Position numbers and translations under genes: made by a program
Shown: positions 61,183 to 64,000 of the stretch, piece by piece
Layout: each line of letters begins with the position of its first letter
Position numbering within the stretch: position 1 is the stretch's first letter
From: Megamerina dolium
Taxonomy: Eukaryota > Arthropoda > Insecta > Diptera > Megamerinidae
Assembly (NCBI GenBank): GCA_963854835.1
Contig: OY978525.1
Coordinates: 22,458,253 to 22,522,252 of the forward strand
DNA length: 64,000 bases
Direction of reading: 5' to 3'
Notes under the pieces: model-generated
Database searches by the model: none
Told to the model about the DNA's origin: nothing
What the model saw: only the letters and a program-made list of their open reading frames with translations

Positions 61183-62262
61183 TATGTATTTATAAGTTGA
61201 AAAATTGAACAAAAAGGCAAATGTATTACAGAATATTAAATCGTTTTTGTTCTTTACTGTGAAATATGAAACGAATGGATGGTATTCATGAATTACAAAT
61301 ACACATAAATGTTCATACAAATATAAAAATATTCATTTGAGCATACGGCCGTACTTTTTATTAGAAAGATAAATACAAATATATAAATAATAAAATATAC
61401 AAGTATTTATGTTAGGGCGGATTAAATTATTTATCGGCAGAGGTTATAGCAATGAAAATCAACAATTTGTTATTCTTGCAAAAATATTAATGATACCATA
61501 TGTCAAAATGGTAAGCACATGACCATTTTTCCGTTTAAAATATACATATTTTACACACTACGTGATATTAGGTCATTCTTATGAAATTATGACAGCTTAA
61601 AATTTCGTCAACAAACGTATTCGTTTTGAATGAAATTCGGAATTTTGGAAAGGTTGAAATTCACTCTAGAAATTTGTTTTCTCGCTAGTAATTTGATCCT
61701 TCCTAATGTATATACATATGTACTTATACACCAAAGCAAAGAACAAACAAATGTGCGTCATGCGAAATGCATACCAGAATAAAATAGTCGTATAGTCGTA
61801 TAGAGTAAGGCTTACATAGTACAAAGAGATACTTAAATGTGCGCGTTCATATGTATGCGTGTATACATAATATCGTCATATATTTTCACTAGGTGATTAC
61901 ATACCTAGGTGCATATAGGCAGACATATGTATATATGTAGATATCATTCACTACTTATCGCATTTATATATACTATATGCTTATGCATACATGAATTTGT
62001 TTGTACTTTATACTCGTACATATGTAAAAACTTGAGCGTTTAATTTTTGCTTACATCTGTATAGTACAAAAGAACTTAGCATTTAGTAAATGTCAGCGAC
62101 AACAATAATGGCTATAACAGAAACGAAATTTAAAATTTATTTTTAAAATATGCGCATACTTATGAATGAAATGATAAAGAAAGTGTAGTGCATGCTAATA
62201 CGAGTTTTTAGTATTAGATAGTATTTAGTAAAGAGGCATAGTCAGAGGCATATATATAAGTA
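61183..62262. other. AT-rich DNA without recognised genes
   Basis: Apart from a candidate MITE at 61412-61706, nothing is recognised. An open frame on the reverse strand (60823-61320) is a shadow of the foldback element plus flank. Confidence 0.55.
61412..61706. mobile_element. Candidate MITE with short inverted repeats
   Basis: TTAGGGCGGATTAAATTA at 61412 faces the complement of TTAGGAAGGATCAAATTA at 61689-61706. Similar TTAGGG(C/A)G-type sequences followed by ATTTTTA occur at 38481 and 44420. No coding sequence is present and target duplication is unclear. Confidence 0.4.
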
Positions 62263-62282
62263 TTAGTAGGGACATAAATACG

Positions 62283-62590
62283 GTTCGTGCTTGCATGCTA
62301 CAGTCAACAAATGTCCGGTAGGGTGTTTGACCGCCCCAAGTCCCAAGTATTTTTTAATAAATCTACCCATGGACTTTTGCGACACATTCATCTCCCGGGT
62401 CATAATTTTTTGTGATGTTTTCGGAGGGGATTTCCCTGAATTGAATGATTTTACATCTTTAATGAATTGCTGCGTTCGAACTGTGCGTGGACGACCCAAT
62501 CGGTGACCGTCTTTAACATCTTCCGTCGCCTCAGAGAGTTTTACGCATCGCTGTCGTTATGTGACCACTCTGAAAGCTGAAACAGTGTAT
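62283..62590 (-). pseudogene. Tc1/mariner-type transposase DNA-binding relic
   Basis: On the reverse strand, LSEATEDVKDGHRLGRPRTV continues as RTQQFIKDVKSFNSGKSPPK, TSQKIMTREMNVSQKSMGRF and IKKYLGLGAVKHPTGHLLTV. The GRPR(T/S) hook followed by a helix-turn-helix with M...(M/L)N(V/I)S...R.IK..LGL and a HLLT end is the paired DNA-binding region of Tc1/mariner superfamily transposases. The catalytic domain is absent; the frame ends shortly after HLLT. The ATG at 62499 is inside the domain, so the original start is further upstream. No inverted repeats were found. Confidence 0.75.
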
Positions 62591-62599
62591 TATTCCCCA

Positions 62600-64000
62600 T
62601 ACACACTAACGATTTAGAAATTATAATTCAAATCCTATGTGGTAATAAAGGGGTATATATAAATTTTTTCTATTGGAATAGATCTGTTCATAGAAAACTT
62701 GTCGTTGTTATATGTATATACATATGTATATGTGTTTGTATATTTTATATATGCCAATGTAAATAATATTCCAAAAAACAATCAGAAATATGTTATGTTG
62801 GTGAATTGTTGCCATCGTAAAATATTTCCCACCTACAAACCTAGATTCATCCCTACACACATATACGCGTAGATTCATGTTATATAGTACATACATATGT
62901 TACAACGATGTGTTCTAGTAATATATACCATGACTTCTTTTGAATTTCTAACGATTGTATTGTCATCAAAGTCAATTGGACAAAATGAAGGTAAATTGCA
63001 AAAGAATGTGAAATAAAGCATAAAAATTGGAATTTCCAATTTTTCACCAACACCCACCATCAAGTGCATACAAATACATTTCAACTATGTCCATAAGGTT
63101 TTGAGCTTGATTGTTACACCTTCTAAAACAGAAGCAATAGCATCAGCAGCAGCAATCGCATAGCATAGCTCTCATAAGTGTGCCCTTACTATGTAGTGTA
63201 TGTATAAAGTTGTATGCGTGCATATACGAAGGAGTACTGACAGTGGTATATGCTCAATCGCACATAGATCTATGAAGCTTTTTTGATCAATTTGTTGCAA
63301 TTTCTAGCACAACTTATTATATTTTTATTTTATTTTTTCCCATCGATTCTTCAATTCTTTACTACAGCCTTCTATTATTCCTCTATTAACATAGATACTT
63401 GAGCGTGCATATTAAAATTGACACCATTGCATCAATATCATTATGCAATGAAGTAGGTAGAAAGTGTAGCAGAGATAATGTACCAGCATTTTCAACATCA
63501 TTCTATGTATTTAGTTCGCCACGTTACGTGGGACTCCATGATAAGTGCAAATTAGTTAGATATTCGAATTGCAAATATTTGCATTTATATATAGAATCAT
63601 ATCCTAAAGTATTTGCATGCATCAAATCGAAATTCATTATATTAATTTATTTTATTTTTTAATACTTCTTGTTTTTAATTAATACGAGTACATTTCTAAT
63701 AGATGGTCCACTAACGGAGTGTACATTTAAGATGATGGATATTTATTTCAAATGGCAAGTTAATTTTACAAATATTATTTTCATGGCAATACTAAAATGT
63801 ATTTCAATATTGGCATAAAGTTACATAACAAGTATTGGGTGTGAAATATAGGTGAAGGTGCTCAGAATTAAAATATTTTACTAACTTGCGTTGCCGTCTC
63901 GTTAAGATGACTGAGAATTTTAAGTGATAGGTTAAATATGTATCACTTCATTCTTCTCTTTTCGTATCAATTTATTTTCTTTTGTGTAATTTTCATATGT
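62600..64000. other. AT-rich DNA without recognised genes
   Basis: Short open frames at 62.7-63.1 and 63.4-63.66 kb have no recognisable domain. Nothing else is seen to the end of the window. Confidence 0.6.

Noticed and set aside
60823..61320. 165-codon reverse frame
   Set aside because: It spans the loop and right arm of the foldback element and reads antisense to the transposase fragment; low-complexity elsewhere.

Overview
The window looks like non-coding nuclear DNA of a fly (Diptera), possibly a tephritid fruit fly. It is very AT-rich. There are no operons, ribosome binding sites or bacterial genes, and I found no convincing host exon. The coding sequence I can identify is transposon-derived. 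Evidence for a dipteran is (i) many copies of the rosa-type DD41D mariner group, first described from a Ceratitis fly, (ii) a jockey-type LINE, and (iii) dispersed elements with a TA tract, a conserved core and a (GTCY)n tract, the layout described for dipteran mini-me elements. The species assignment is inference.

Layout. 0-7 kb: anonymous AT-rich DNA, a short group of a diverged ~145-bp repeat (803-1100) and a 96-bp tandem duplication (4741-4912). 7.0-7.9 kb: an internally deleted DD41D mariner with both inverted repeats. 9.9-16.7 kb: a partial and a full mini-me-like element (15192-16700), three ~145-bp monomers (11.1-11.5 kb) and a small mariner relic (13945-14502). 17.4-23.1 kb: a (TA)71 tract, a deleted DD41D relic (18423-18915) and an inverted-repeat element holding a tRNA-like sequence (22442-23118). 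26.1-27.4 kb: the best DD41D copy, complete except for one frameshift. 29.9-31.9 kb: three copies or pieces of a tRNA-derived SINE. 34.15-35.86 kb: two DD41D elements 21 bp apart. 38.1-46.4 kb: an old ~2.9-kb duplication whose two copies flank a mini-me-like element that itself contains an RNase H fragment of a LINE; a deleted DD41D element lies in the second copy. 47.1-48.5 kb: another SINE and a perfect 93-copy array of a 7-bp unit capped by a palindrome. 51.4-53.0 kb: a young, 5'-truncated jockey-type LINE with a perfect target-site duplication. 57.0-60.4 kb: a dead mariner interrupted by two head-to-tail mini-me-like elements. 60.65-61.18 kb: a foldback derivative of a mariner. 62.3-62.6 kb: a Tc1/mariner helix-turn-helix relic.

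The elements form a nested record of insertion rather than a pathway. The DD41D transposases are all broken, and their short derivatives keep intact ends, so they could only have moved with enzyme supplied from elsewhere. The most unusual structures are the ~155-bp-spaced GCCACGCCCAC motifs inside the mini-me-like elements, the foldback mariner, the old ~145-bp monomer family, the 93-copy heptamer array with its palindromic end, and a 1-nt frameshift at a T7 run shared by two DD41D copies.
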